Below, one piece after another: positions 19,753-28,908 of a stretch of DNA of 64,000 bases (the stretch's first letter is position 1; each line of letters starts with the position of its first letter). The notes under the pieces are model-generated. The model saw nothing but the letters and a program-made list of their open reading frames with translations, was not told the origin of the DNA and did not search any database. This DNA is from Thermosipho sp. (in: thermotogales) (lineage in GTDB: Bacteria > Thermotogota > Thermotogae > Thermotogales > Fervidobacteriaceae). Made by a program: the position numbers and the translations under genes. Where the stretch lies: contig JACDNZ010000007.1 of NCBI GenBank assembly GCA_017656345.1, forward strand, positions 27,243-91,242. The letters are read 5' to 3'.

Positions 19753-19983
19753 TTACCCATTTTCAGAAATTATTTTTTCAATATAATTTATTTCTTCAAC
19801 TTTTTCATTCAATTTATTTAGCACTTTTTGAACATTCAACCCTTTATCCAAGCAGCTTTCTTTTAAAGTTTTCATCTTTGAACAACAAATATCAAATCCT
19901 AATTTTGAAATCTCATTAAACAATCTCTCATCCATTTCCATTATCTCCTTCAGTGTCATATTTTCGTTTATCTTTCTAATCAT
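19753..19983 (-). CDS. DUF1858-like small protein
   Basis: 76 aa, soluble. The N-terminal half fits the DUF1858/ScdA-N type module (NENMTLKEIMEMDERLFNEISKLGFDICCSKMKTL), a small helical domain often holding conserved cysteines and linked to redox or Fe-S proteins. Cysteines C33 and C34 and a later C44 are present. In the copper operon it may bind metal or act on thiols; that is inference. GGGAGGTG precedes the ATG. Confidence 0.65.
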   Translation of the reverse strand: MIRKINENMTLKEIMEMDERLFNEISKLGFDICCSKMKTLKESCLDKGLNVQKVLNKLNEKVEEINYIEKIISENG

Positions 19984-20005
19984 AAATTCACCTCCCGTAC
20001 AAAAG

Positions 20006-20203
20006 CTAATCTTTCTTAATTAAACTTTTTAATTCGTCCAAAGCACCTGCAACAATTGTTTTATCGTCTATGATAACAAAAAGTTCCTTAGTACCACAAC
20101 ATATTTCACATTTGTCCACACAATTTTCAATCTGAAATTCTTCATTGTTGAATATTTTTACTAATTCTTCAAAATTTTTTACATGTTTACAAATTTTTAT
20201 CAT
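20006..20203 (-). CDS. Small Cys-rich protein, DUF1450-like
   Basis: 65 aa. Cysteines occur at C5 and as a cluster CVDKCEICC in the middle, followed by LFVIIDDKTIVAGALDELKSLI. The pattern of a cysteine cluster then a hydrophobic strand and a final helix resembles the YuzB/DUF1450 thioredoxin-like family and could hold Cu(I) or an Fe-S cluster. It sits directly after copA (15 bases), where many operons encode the CopZ chaperone, but it is not CopZ-like. Ribosome binding site AGGATGTGAG is weaker than its neighbours'. Confidence 0.6.
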   Translation of the reverse strand: MIKICKHVKNFEELVKIFNNEEFQIENCVDKCEICCGTKELFVIIDDKTIVAGALDELKSLIKKD

Positions 20204-20218
20204 ATTCTCACATCCTGT

Positions 20219-22378
20219 TTATTTCCTTTTCTCATATTTTTTCAAATTAATCTTGGAAGAATTCAGTATTACAGTTATAGAACTAAATGCCATTGCTGCC
20301 TCCGCAATCGCTGGATGAAGTAATCCCATCATTGCCATTGGTATAGCAATTATGTTATAGAAAAATGCCCAGAACAAATTTTGCTTTATCACATTAAATG
20401 TAAGCTTAGAAATTTTTATAGCATCGACTATTTTTGAAATTCCACTTTTTGTAATAACAATATCTGCGCTATCAATTGCCAAATCAGTTCCGGTTCCTAT
20501 AGCTATCCCAACATCCGCTCCTTTTAAAGCTGCAGCATCATTCATTCCATCTCCAACCATCAACACTTTGTAACCTTCCACCTGGTATTCTCCAACAATG
20601 TTTAATTTTTCATGGGGTTTTACCTCAGCATAGAATGTTTCAATTCCAACCTGACTTGCAACTATTTCTGCTGTTTTTTTATTATCCCCAGTTATCATAA
20701 CAGGAACTATTCCCATTTCTTTTAATTTGCTTACCGCCTCTTTTGAATCCTCCCTTATAGGATCTGTAATACCTAAATAACCAATATATTCACCATTTTT
20801 CCTAACTTCAACTACTGTATAACCCTTACTTAGTAATTCCTCGTATTTTGAATAATCAACTGGTTTACCAACAAAGTACTCATCTTCATTTACTATGGCT
20901 TTTACACCTTCTCCACTTATCTCTTTGATTTCATTAACCTTAATAAATTTTTCTGACAATTCTGTGATAGCCTTTGCAAGTGGGTGATTCGAATGCTTCT
21001 CAATCGAACCAACAATATTCAACATTTGCTGATCAAGATTATGCTCAATAACCTTAGGGTTCCCTTCAGTTATGGTACCTGTTTTGTCCATAAGAACTGT
21101 CTTAATTTCCCTCATTGTTTGAATTGCTTCTGCATTTCTAATTAATAATCCTTTTTTTGCTGCCAATCCCGTCCCAGTAACTAAAGCCATAGGAGTAGCT
21201 AAGCCTAAAGCACACGGGCATGCAATAACAACAGTAGCTACAAATACGAAAATTGCGAATGAAAGAGGATCATTTGTTCTTAAAATCCAGGGTAGAAATT
21301 CTCTTGCTTTTTCCACAAACGGATAAAATTTTTCAAATCCAAAATACCAAAAAACACCACTAAAAACTGCTAAAGAAATTATTCCAGGAACAAACCAGTT
21401 GGTGATTTTATCCGCTAGGGCTTGAATAGGAACCTTTGCGCCTTGGGCTTCTTGAATTAATTCGATCATTTTTGATAAAAACGTATCCTTGCCAACTTTT
21501 GTTGCTTTAATTCTCAATGTTCCTGTTAAATTCAAAGAACCACCAACTACTTCTTCTCCAACTGTTTTTTCTACAGGCATCGATTCACCATTTATAACAG
21601 ATTCGTCTATCCCAGACATCCCTTCCACTATTTCTCCGTCTATTGGTATTCTTTCACCAGGTTTTACTAATACTACCATTCCTTCTTTTACTGCTTCAAT
21701 AGGCATCAAAATTTCCTTTTCTTTCATAATTACTCTGGCTTCTTTTGCCTGTAATTTGAGGAGGTTTTTAATTTCTTTTGAAGCTTTATCTCTCAAATAA
21801 GACTCAATAAACCTTCCCAAAAGATGGAAAGATATTATCATAGTTCCAATTGCACCAAAAGAAGCTATTTCAAATCCCATCAGAGCCAAAATTGATGTTA
21901 TCCACGATGTTACAGCTCCAAAAAATATCAACGTATCCATATTTGTATGTTTATGGGTTAATGCAATCCAAGCACCTCTAATAGTATCTCGACCAGCATA
22001 GAAAGTAACAATTGCTCCTCCAAATACCTCCATAATTGTAAAATATGGAACTTTGGTAATAAACATATCTATAATCATTAAAATCGAAATAGGAATAGTG
22101 AAAAACAAAGCAATAATTAAATTTTTCTTATTTCTTTTATATCTCTTTTCTTCAAGCTTTTCAGAAGATTCATTCGAAATACTGTAACCTACACTTTCAA
22201 CAATTTTTTTAATTTCCTCAATATCAACATCATCTCCAATAACAAAACCTGTATTTGTAGCAAGATTTACAGCAGCAAATTTGATCTTTTCATTTTTCTG
22301 AAGTGCTTTCTCGATAGTTTTTGCACAATTGGCACATGTCATACCTGATATAGTAAAAGTTTTCTTTTCTTCAGCCAT
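20219..22378 (-). CDS. copA: Copper-exporting P1B-type ATPase CopA
   Basis: Cu(I) efflux ATPase of the cytoplasmic membrane, 719 aa. One N-terminal heavy-metal domain with MTCANC (cysteines 15 and 18), about eight membrane helices, the ion-binding CPC (387-389), phosphorylation site DKTGT (D431), the HP dipeptide in NHPLAKAI and the hinge GDGMNDAAALKGADVGIA. ATG at 22378 chosen over upstream TTG codons because GGGGTGAT is spaced for it. Lies 16 bases after csoR, the usual copper-sensing partner. Confidence 0.96.
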   Translation of the reverse strand: MAEEKKTFTISGMTCANCAKTIEKALQKNEKIKFAAVNLATNTGFVIGDDVDIEEIKKIVESVGYSISNESSEKLEEKRYKRNKKNLIIALFFTIPISILMIIDMFITKVPYFTIMEVFGGAIVTFYAGRDTIRGAWIALTHKHTNMDTLIFFGAVTSWITSILALMGFEIASFGAIGTMIISFHLLGRFIESYLRDKASKEIKNLLKLQAKEARVIMKEKEILMPIEAVKEGMVVLVKPGERIPIDGEIVEGMSGIDESVINGESMPVEKTVGEEVVGGSLNLTGTLRIKATKVGKDTFLSKMIELIQEAQGAKVPIQALADKITNWFVPGIISLAVFSGVFWYFGFEKFYPFVEKAREFLPWILRTNDPLSFAIFVFVATVVIACPCALGLATPMALVTGTGLAAKKGLLIRNAEAIQTMREIKTVLMDKTGTITEGNPKVIEHNLDQQMLNIVGSIEKHSNHPLAKAITELSEKFIKVNEIKEISGEGVKAIVNEDEYFVGKPVDYSKYEELLSKGYTVVEVRKNGEYIGYLGITDPIREDSKEAVSKLKEMGIVPVMITGDNKKTAEIVASQVGIETFYAEVKPHEKLNIVGEYQVEGYKVLMVGDGMNDAAALKGADVGIAIGTGTDLAIDSADIVITKSGISKIVDAIKISKLTFNVIKQNLFWAFFYNIIAIPMAMMGLLHPAIAEAAMAFSSITVILNSSKINLKKYEKRK

Positions 22379-22394
22379 CAACAATCACCCCAAA

Positions 22395-22667
22395 TCATAC
22401 AACCTTGTTTAGGTATTCAATTACTACTTCAAGTTCCTTAATTTTCGTTTCAACTTCTTCAGGATCTTTTGAATAAAAGGCGTTTTTAACACAAGATTCA
22501 AGATGAGAGTTTAAAACAAGAACATTCGCTTTTTTCAAAAGAGAAATTGCTGCTAAGATTTGTTTTGAAATATCTATACAATATCTTTCATCTTCAATCA
22601 TTTTTATAACGGCATCTATCTGTCCTCTTGCTGTTTTTAAAATATTCAGACTGTCTTTATGTTTCAT
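22395..22667 (-). CDS. csoR: Copper-sensing transcriptional repressor CsoR
   Basis: All-helical repressor that releases DNA on binding Cu(I). 90 aa. The Cu(I) ligands follow the canonical spacing: C30 in RYCIDISKQ, then H55 and C59 in NSHLESC (25 and 4 residues apart), which separates it from the nickel/cobalt RcnR class. ATG at 22667 chosen because GAGGTGAG precedes it; an upstream TTG would add five residues. First gene of the csoR-copA operon, so autoregulated through the operator at 22697. Confidence 0.94.
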   Translation of the reverse strand: MKHKDSLNILKTARGQIDAVIKMIEDERYCIDISKQILAAISLLKKANVLVLNSHLESCVKNAFYSKDPEEVETKIKELEVVIEYLNKVV

Positions 22668-22696
22668 TTTCTCACCTCTCAATTATTATTCTTGAA

Positions 22697-22714
22697 CCTC
22701 CCCCCATCGGGAGG
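22697..22714 (-). promoter_or_regulatory. Candidate CsoR operator
   Basis: Inverted repeat CCTCCC-N6-GGGAGG, the only GC-rich island in an AT-rich intergenic region, located about ten bases downstream of a consensus -10. CsoR sites are typically G/C-tract palindromes, so repressor binding here would block the copper operon. Confidence 0.75.
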
Positions 22715-22723
22715 GGTAATTTA

Positions 22724-22752
22724 ATTATATAATATATTTTTTAACTTGTCAA
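22724..22752 (-). promoter_or_regulatory. Consensus promoter of the csoR-copA operon
   Basis: On the minus strand TTGACA (22752-22747), 17-bp spacer, TATAAT (22729-22724). Both hexamers and the spacing are perfect. Confidence 0.88.
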
Positions 22753-22819
22753 ACAACACTCTTTATCAAATCTACATACTAAAAACTTACTTAACAAAAA
22801 TTAATTTATAAAAAAACTA

Positions 22820-22848
22820 TTGACAAAATCACTTAAAAATGGTATTTA
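22820..22848 (+). promoter_or_regulatory. Promoter of uraA
   Basis: TTGACA (22820-22825), 17-bp spacer, TATTTA (22843-22848). The -10 matches weakly, but the -35 is exact. Confidence 0.6.
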
Positions 22849-22870
22849 TATTTTGAATGTACCTTTAATT

Positions 22871-22886
22871 TGGTCCAGCGAGGCCA
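22871..22886 (+). promoter_or_regulatory. PyrR-binding RNA hairpin overlapping the uraA translation start region
   Basis: GGTCCAGCGAGGCC matches the PyrR binding-loop consensus ARUCCNGNGAGGYU at all core positions; the outer pair is changed but still complementary. It folds as TGGTC/GGCCA with loop CAGCGA and ends two bases before AAAGGAGG. PyrR bound with UMP would hinder ribosome access. The position next to the ribosome binding site suggests translational, not attenuation, control. Confidence 0.8.
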
Positions 22887-22901
22887 GAAAGGAGGAATAG
22901 C

Positions 22902-24113
22902 ATGGTTGAGTTTCAGGAAACACTTGGTGTTTACACAAGTGTAGGTGGTTGGAAAAAAGTTGTCCTTTCACTTCAGCATTTCATTGCTATGTTTGGCGCT
23001 ACTGTTTTAGTCCCTCTTCTTACAGGTCTTGACCCACTTGTAGCCCTCTTCACTGCCGGCCTTGGAACATTGATTTTCCATTTTGTTACAAAAAAAATTG
23101 TACCTGTCTTTCTTGGTTCAAGTTTTGCCTTCATTGGGCCAATTCTCATTGTAAAAGAACAATATGGCGATCTCAGATTTGCAACTGGAGGAATCGTTGC
23201 TGCTGGTTCTGTTTACCTTCTTTTCGCTTTACTTGTAAAAATTATTGGAATTAAACGAATCAAAAAATTATTCCCACCTGTTGTAACTGGCCCAATGATC
23301 ATGGTAATTGGTTTGGGATTAAGTCCTGTTGCAATTAACTGGGCGTCACAAAACTGGGGATTAGCCATTATCGTTTTAATTACTGTCATACTTTCAACAA
23401 CAGTGTTTAAAGGACTTTTTAACCTCATTCCCATCTTGATTGGCGTTAGCGTAGGATATATAGTAGCCGCAATAACTGGAAATGTAAATTTCGAACCAAT
23501 CACGAATAGTCAATTGATTTCTGTGCCAAAATTTATGCTTCCAAAGTTTGATTTGTCTGCCATTATGTTAATAGCACCTGTAGCAATTGCCACATTTATG
23601 GAACATATTGGTGATATAACAACAAACGGAGCAGTTGTTGAAAAAAATTTCATCGAAAACCCTGGATTACACAGAACACTCATTGGTGATGGACTTGCAA
23701 CAATGTTTGCAGGATTCATTGGAGGCCCCGCAAACACCACATATAGCGAAAACACCGGGGTTTTAGCTTTGACCAAAGTTTATGATCCCGCGGTTTTAAG
23801 ACTTGCAGCTATATTTGCAATTTTTATGTCATTCTTTTCAAAATTCGGAAGCATTCTTCAAACAATTCCAAAACCTGTAATTGGTGGTGTTAGTCTTATT
23901 CTTTTTGGAATGATTGCATCAGTTGGAATCAGAACTTTAATCAACGAAAAAGTTGATTTTTCAAAACCGAAAAATTTAATTGTAGCATCTCTAATATTAA
24001 CAATTGGGATAGGGGGAGCTAATATAAAAATAGGAACAGTTGAATTTAAAGGACTTGCACTCGCAGCAATAGTTGGAATAATCGCAAATCTTTTAATACC
24101 GGATAAAAACTAA
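22902..24113 (+). CDS. uraA: Uracil permease (NCS2 family)
   Basis: Proton-coupled uracil importer of the nucleobase-cation symporter-2 family, 403 aa with about 12-14 membrane segments. Typical features: HFIAMFGATVLVPLLTGLDP near the start, the GSSFAFIGP half-helix, the substrate-site glutamate in ATFMEHIGDI, and FIGGPANTTYSENTGVLALT. A PyrR-type hairpin precedes it, which favours uracil over xanthine as substrate. Single-gene unit. Confidence 0.94.
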   Translation: MVEFQETLGVYTSVGGWKKVVLSLQHFIAMFGATVLVPLLTGLDPLVALFTAGLGTLIFHFVTKKIVPVFLGSSFAFIGPILIVKEQYGDLRFATGGIVAAGSVYLLFALLVKIIGIKRIKKLFPPVVTGPMIMVIGLGLSPVAINWASQNWGLAIIVLITVILSTTVFKGLFNLIPILIGVSVGYIVAAITGNVNFEPITNSQLISVPKFMLPKFDLSAIMLIAPVAIATFMEHIGDITTNGAVVEKNFIENPGLHRTLIGDGLATMFAGFIGGPANTTYSENTGVLALTKVYDPAVLRLAAIFAIFMSFFSKFGSILQTIPKPVIGGVSLILFGMIASVGIRTLINEKVDFSKPKNLIVASLILTIGIGGANIKIGTVEFKGLALAAIVGIIANLLIPDKN

Positions 24114-24122
24114 TTCTAACAA

Positions 24123-24152
24123 AAAGAGCTCAAGGTTAACCTTGAGCTCTTT
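24123..24152. terminator. Bidirectional terminator between uraA and the acyltransferase gene
   Basis: Thirty-base perfect palindrome (AAGAGCTCAAGG arm) with T-rich or A-rich flanks on both sides, between two converging genes. Confidence 0.85.
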
Positions 24153-24164
24153 TAATCTATTTTA

Positions 24165-25133
24165 TTAATCACTCTTTAACAAATGAAACTGTCCTGATAA
24201 TAAATGAATAAAATTCTTAGGTACAAATTTTAAAAAATAATACAAGATAGTTGTAGAAATCAAAAAATATATGTACCAATATTTTTCAACAAAACTCAAT
24301 GGATCTTTTAGCAATGGCGCAAAGAATCCAGGTAAAATCATATGATATCCAAGAATAAAAATTGTATATCTCCCAAAAAGCTCAAAAAATCTTTTTATCC
24401 CTTCTTTTTTAATCATATTCGAAAAAGATATGACTAGAAGAATAAAACTACCCTCGCCAATATATGACAGAATCGGATACTCACCCCAATTTGAATCACG
24501 CCAATCATTTAATCCGTTAATACCACCAATAATAATTAATATTACAAATGAAATTATAAATATTAACTCGGACTTCTTAATTTTAAATTTAAACCCTTTA
24601 CTTTTAACAAGAAATCCTAAATAAAACCAGAGCAATCCATGCAATGCGATCTCTATTTTAAAAAAATATGTTTGTTTATGGACAAATAAAGTAGTTAAAA
24701 TTGAAAGCAATGGTATAACATGGATGAGTCTTAATTTATAAAAAAGTAAAAACAAAACCTCAGCAATTGCAAACATATATAAATACCACAAAGGCAAAAC
24801 ATTAACCGGCATATCAATGGGTGCATAACCAAAAAGCAAAAAGTTAAAATAACTTGAAAATACATCGTCACTGTAACCAATATTTTTATTGATTATGTAA
24901 AATATCACGTAACCAATTGAACTTAAAAAAACAAACGGAATCCACAAATTTAATACTATCTTTTTTAACTTCACAGAAAAATTCTCATCTTTATATAAAT
25001 AACCTGAAATAAACATAAAAGTTGATAAAAAATAAGAAATATATACCACTATAGAATACGGAATATGTGAATGTACAAACACTACAATTAAAATTAGAAT
25101 CCCTCTAGAAATATCTATCTCCCTTATTCTCAA
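24165..25133 (-). CDS. Membrane acyltransferase (acyltransferase 3 family)
   Basis: 322 aa with about ten transmembrane segments. Starts with RIREIDISRGILILIVVFVHSH, the family's motif 1 whose histidine (in FVHSH) is thought to be catalytic. Members acetylate or succinylate cell-surface sugars, peptidoglycan or lipids; the substrate cannot be read. TTG start, with GGGGTGAT upstream. Divergent from miaB and not in an operon. Confidence 0.8.
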   Translation of the reverse strand: MRIREIDISRGILILIVVFVHSHIPYSIVVYISYFLSTFMFISGYLYKDENFSVKLKKIVLNLWIPFVFLSSIGYVIFYIINKNIGYSDDVFSSYFNFLLFGYAPIDMPVNVLPLWYLYMFAIAEVLFLLFYKLRLIHVIPLLSILTTLFVHKQTYFFKIEIALHGLLWFYLGFLVKSKGFKFKIKKSELIFIISFVILIIIGGINGLNDWRDSNWGEYPILSYIGEGSFILLVISFSNMIKKEGIKRFFELFGRYTIFILGYHMILPGFFAPLLKDPLSFVEKYWYIYFLISTTILYYFLKFVPKNFIHLLSGQFHLLKSD

Positions 25134-25248
25134 TCTATCACCCCACTCGATAATTCTATCATATTTAACAGGAATGTTATATTGTTTTTGCAGAAAAATT
25201 CCAATAAGATGATAAAATTATTTTGCATTAATTTATAGGAGGGAAAAG

Positions 25249-26538
25249 ATGAAAATTTATATAAAAACATACGGCTGCCAAATGAACGAAAATGATAGTG
25301 AAGTTGCCAAATATTATTTGGAAATCGAAGGATACGAAATAACAGATGACGAAGAATCTGCAGATATAGTAATTTTAAACACCTGTGTAGTTCGAAAAAA
25401 AGCGGAAGAAAAATTTTATAGCGCAATTGGAGAATTTAAAAAGAAAAATAAAAAGATTGGCATAATGGGCTGTGGTGCAGATAAAGAAAAAGAAAATCTT
25501 TTTAAAAGAGGCGTAGATTTCATTGTCGGTACAAGGGCTATTCCAAGAATTTCTGAAGCTGTAGAATATTCTTTAAAAAACAAAAAAGTAGCTTTTTTTG
25601 ATGACCTTTTAGATGAAATTGACTACAAGAAAATAATAAAAAGAAATTCAAAACATCATGCCTGGATAACAATAATATATGGCTGTAATAGATTTTGTAC
25701 ATATTGTATAGTTCCATACACGAGAGGTCGTGAAAAATCAAGAAAAATGGAAGACATTCTTTCCGAAGCCTCAAATTTAGCAAAAACAGGCATCAAAGAA
25801 ATCACCTATCTAGGACAAAACGTCGACGCTTATGGTAAAGATTTAAATGACGGTTCTTCACTTGCAAAGCTATTACATAAAACGGCAGAAATCCCACAAA
25901 TAGAAAGAATTTGGTTTTTGACATCATATCCAACAGATTTTTCATTAGATATTGCAAAAGAAATTTCCAAAAGCAACAAAATAGGTAAAAATATTCATTT
26001 GCCAGTTCAACACGGAAGTAATAAAATTTTGAAAAAAATGAATCGAAGATATACAATTGAAGAATACAAAGAATTAATAAAAAACATACGAGAAATAGTA
26101 CCCGATGCTTCTATTACTAGTGATATAATAGTGGGATTTCCCGATGAGTCCGAAGAAGATTTCCTTAACACCGTTAAGTTAGTTAAAGAAATTAAATTTG
26201 AAAGGTTAAATCTTGCAATCTATTCACCAAGAGAAGGAACAATAGCTTGGAAATTCTTTCAGGATAATGTGCCTAGAATCATCAAAACAAGACGAATGGC
26301 TTATCTTTTAAATCTCCAAAAAGAGATTAATCGAGCATTGAATGAAAAATATTTAGAAAGGGAAGTAGAAGTAATAGTTGAGTCTGAAGGTAAAAATGGT
26401 ATCTTCTATGGTAGGGACATTAGAAACAAAATTATAGGATTCAATGCTTCAGCTGAAATGATTGGTAAAAAAGTCTTGGTCAAAATTAAAAAAATTACTG
26501 CAGGTCCTTTATATGGTGATATCGTAAAACTCCTGTGA
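25249..26538 (+). CDS. miaB: tRNA-2-methylthio-N6-dimethylallyladenosine synthase MiaB
   Basis: Radical SAM methylthiotransferase that adds the ms2 group to i6A37 of tRNA. 429 aa: N-terminal UPF0004 domain ([29 protein letters not shown]), radical SAM centre CNRFCTYC, and a C-terminal TRAM domain. The N-terminal YGCQMN and [11 protein letters not shown] match MiaB and not RimO or MtaB. First of a four-gene run with YitT, the hydrolase and the CDF transporter. Confidence 0.94.
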   Translation: MKIYIKTYGCQMNENDSEVAKYYLEIEGYEITDDEESADIVILNTCVVRKKAEEKFYSAIGEFKKKNKKIGIMGCGADKEKENLFKRGVDFIVGTRAIPRISEAVEYSLKNKKVAFFDDLLDEIDYKKIIKRNSKHHAWITIIYGCNRFCTYCIVPYTRGREKSRKMEDILSEASNLAKTGIKEITYLGQNVDAYGKDLNDGSSLAKLLHKTAEIPQIERIWFLTSYPTDFSLDIAKEISKSNKIGKNIHLPVQHGSNKILKKMNRRYTIEEYKELIKNIREIVPDASITSDIIVGFPDESEEDFLNTVKLVKEIKFERLNLAIYSPREGTIAWKFFQDNVPRIIKTRRMAYLLNLQKEINRALNEKYLEREVEVIVESEGKNGIFYGRDIRNKIIGFNASAEMIGKKVLVKIKKITAGPLYGDIVKLL

Positions 26539-26557
26539 AATAAAGGAGGAATAAATA

Positions 26558-27427
26558 ATGGTAAAAAATAAAAATATTCCAAAAAGTGAATTAGTAAAAG
26601 AATATGTTTTAACAACATTTGGAGTAGCTTTAACTGCCTTGGGACTAGTTATATTTCTAATCCCAAACAATATTGCAGCAGGTGGGGCTTCAGGTCTTGC
26701 AATTGTATTACATTCAGTAATTTCTCTACCTGTAGGTATTTGGATGTACATAATTAATATAATTCTATTCTTAATTGCTTTTATAACAATTGGTTTTGAT
26801 TTCAGCTATAAAACAATTTATTCCACTTTTCTATTAAATTTCCTGATCGACTTTTTTGATAGAATTATAAAAATTCCAAAATATACCTCTGGAGATATTA
26901 TTCTGGCAGTATTTTTTGGTGATATCTTAACAGCCGTTGGTATGGCTATAACATTTTCACAAAACTCTTCAACTGGTGGTACCGATATAATTGCAAAAAT
27001 TTTTAACAGATACTTCAGTACACCAATTGGTACAAGTTTATTGATTATTGATTTTATTATAGGATTTCTAGCAGGAGTTGCCTTCGATCCAAAAGTAGGT
27101 ATGTATTCAATATTAGCTATAATTATAAATGGTATTACAATTGATTTTGTATTAAAAGGTCTCGAACTAGCAATTACTGTTACTATAATTACAGAAAATA
27201 ACAAACCAATAGCAGATTTTATACTAAAAGACATGGGAAGAGGATTTACTTATCTAAAGGGAAAAGGTGGATACACCGGTAAAGATAGGGAAATTATTTA
27301 CGTTTCAATTAGAAGAAGAGAATTAAGTGAATTAATCAATTTTGTTAAAAGGGTCGATCCCAATGCTTTTGTAATTGTTACAGAATCAAGATATGTTTTA
27401 GGTGAAGGTTTTAAAAGGAATATATGA
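26558..27427 (+). CDS. YitT-family membrane protein
   Basis: 289 aa. About five or six hydrophobic segments (residues 15-190), with the family motif IPNNIAAGGASGLAI and SQNSSTGGTDIIAKI, then a cytosolic DUF2179 domain (GYTGKDREIIYVSIRRREL, residues 210-285). Function of the family is unknown. Nineteen bases after miaB, with GGAGGAA. Its stop codon lies ten bases before the next start. Confidence 0.88.
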   Translation: MVKNKNIPKSELVKEYVLTTFGVALTALGLVIFLIPNNIAAGGASGLAIVLHSVISLPVGIWMYIINIILFLIAFITIGFDFSYKTIYSTFLLNFLIDFFDRIIKIPKYTSGDIILAVFFGDILTAVGMAITFSQNSSTGGTDIIAKIFNRYFSTPIGTSLLIIDFIIGFLAGVAFDPKVGMYSILAIIINGITIDFVLKGLELAITVTIITENNKPIADFILKDMGRGFTYLKGKGGYTGKDREIIYVSIRRRELSELINFVKRVDPNAFVIVTESRYVLGEGFKRNI

Positions 27428-27437
27428 AGGTGATAAA

Positions 27438-27962
27438 ATGAAAGCTTTAATGGTTATCGACCTTCAAAATGATTTTGCAAAAAGCAACGGCGCTTTGTAC
27501 TTTAAAGGTGCAGAAGCTGTAATTCCAAAAATCAAAGAGCTGATTTCAAAATATGTTAAAGAGAATAAACCAATTATTTTTACCCAGGATTGGCATGATG
27601 AAAATGATAGTGAATTTAATATATGGCCAAAACATTGTGTTAAAAATACCAAAGGTGCGGAAATTATTGATGAGTTAAAAAAGTTAATTGAAAATTATGA
27701 TAAAGTTTACTTCATTAAAAAGAATAGATATTCAGCCTTCTTTAACACAAATCTAGATGAACTATTAAAGAAACTGGATGTTTCCGAAGTCGATGTAGTT
27801 GGTTTAGTCACAAATATATGTGTGTTGTTCACAGTTGAGGAATTGAGGAATCGAGATATAGTAGTCAACGTTTACAAAGATGGAACAAATACATATGATA
27901 AAAATATGTATAAATATTCTTTAGAAATCATGGAACAAATTCTCAAAGCTAATATAATTTAG
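27438..27962 (+). CDS. Nicotinamidase-like cysteine hydrolase (isochorismatase family)
   Basis: 175 aa from the ATG at 27438, chosen because GAAGGTGAT precedes it. Carries the family catalytic set: aspartate in MVIDLQNDF, a lysine in FIKKNRYSAF and the cysteine in LVTNICVLFT. FTQDWH and WPKHC resemble the metal-site region of nicotinamidase PncA. The window also encodes NiaR, a niacin-type transporter and NadE, so NAD salvage is a reasonable guess, but isochorismatase-fold hydrolases vary widely in substrate. Confidence 0.65.
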   Translation: MKALMVIDLQNDFAKSNGALYFKGAEAVIPKIKELISKYVKENKPIIFTQDWHDENDSEFNIWPKHCVKNTKGAEIIDELKKLIENYDKVYFIKKNRYSAFFNTNLDELLKKLDVSEVDVVGLVTNICVLFTVEELRNRDIVVNVYKDGTNTYDKNMYKYSLEIMEQILKANII

Positions 27963-27972
27963 GAGTGATATT

Positions 27973-28893
27973 TTGGACAAAGAAATTAAAAAAGTTACTC
28001 TTATTGCTGTTTTAACAAATACAATACTTGCATTTCTAAAAGTAATCACAGGGCTAGCCTTCAATAGCATGGCTGTTCTTGCTGATGGAGTAGATTCATC
28101 AACAGATATTCTAACCTCAATTGTTGTATTTTTTGCAACTCGACTTTCTTCAAAACCACCTGATAAACTTCATCCATACGGGCATCAAAAAATTGAAAAC
28201 ATTGCAGCTAAAATAATTTCCTTTGTAGTTTTTTATGCTGGTATTTCTTTATTAATTGAAAGTACAAAAAGAATAACAACTGGAAATTACGAAGTTATCA
28301 TAGGTATAATTCCTATAATAGTTACTTTGGTTTCAGTTTCAGGTAAAATTTTCTTATTCATTATTGAATACAAAACAGGAAAAAAACATCATAGACCATC
28401 TCTTGTGGCTGAAGCTTTAAATATGCGAAACGATATAATGTTATCTTCAATTGTTTTTATTGGAGTTTTACTAAATAAATTAGGATTATCCTGGATGGAT
28501 CCATTGGTAGGTATAATTATGTCTTTGATAATCATTAAAGTTTCGTTTGAAATATTCAGTGAAAACTTCTTTTCTTTAATGGATGGTATTCATCCAAGAG
28601 ATGAATGGTTATACGATATGGTATTTGAAAGTTGTACTAAATGTAAGGGAATTCATAATCCTCATAAAATTAGGATTAGAAAGATTGGAAATAAATATGA
28701 TATCGATATGGATATTGAAGTAGACCCAAATTTGACTGTTAAAGAAGCTCATGAAATTACAAAATGTTTGAAAAATGAAATAACAAAATCACTTAACGAA
28801 AAATTATTTGATATAGTAATACATGTTGAACCACTTTCAAATGTTGAAAAAGAACCTTATGGAATTAATAATGAAAACAAAAGGGCGAACTAA
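27973..28893 (+). CDS. Cation diffusion facilitator (CDF) metal transporter
   Basis: 306 aa: six membrane helices in residues 8-205, then a cytosolic ferredoxin-like domain (HKIRIRKIGNKYDIDMDIEVD). The transport site reads DxxxD in TM2 (D41, D45) and NxxxD in TM5 (N150, D154) in place of the HxxxD seen in zinc CDFs; this pattern belongs to manganese/iron-type members. TTG start after AGGAGTGAT. The stop codon lies inside the terminator hairpin. Confidence 0.85.
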   Translation: MDKEIKKVTLIAVLTNTILAFLKVITGLAFNSMAVLADGVDSSTDILTSIVVFFATRLSSKPPDKLHPYGHQKIENIAAKIISFVVFYAGISLLIESTKRITTGNYEVIIGIIPIIVTLVSVSGKIFLFIIEYKTGKKHHRPSLVAEALNMRNDIMLSSIVFIGVLLNKLGLSWMDPLVGIIMSLIIIKVSFEIFSENFFSLMDGIHPRDEWLYDMVFESCTKCKGIHNPHKIRIRKIGNKYDIDMDIEVDPNLTVKEAHEITKCLKNEITKSLNEKLFDIVIHVEPLSNVEKEPYGINNENKRAN

Positions 28894-28904
28894 ATCGCCC
28901 TTTT
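28879..28904. terminator. Bidirectional terminator between the CDF gene and galT
   Basis: Ten-bp stem AAAAGGGCGA/TCGCCCTTTT with a six-base loop; the loop overlaps the CDF stop codon (28891-28893). T tracts exist on both strands, and it also ends the long hrcA-galT transcript coming from the right. Confidence 0.85.
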
Positions 28905-28908
28905 GTTA

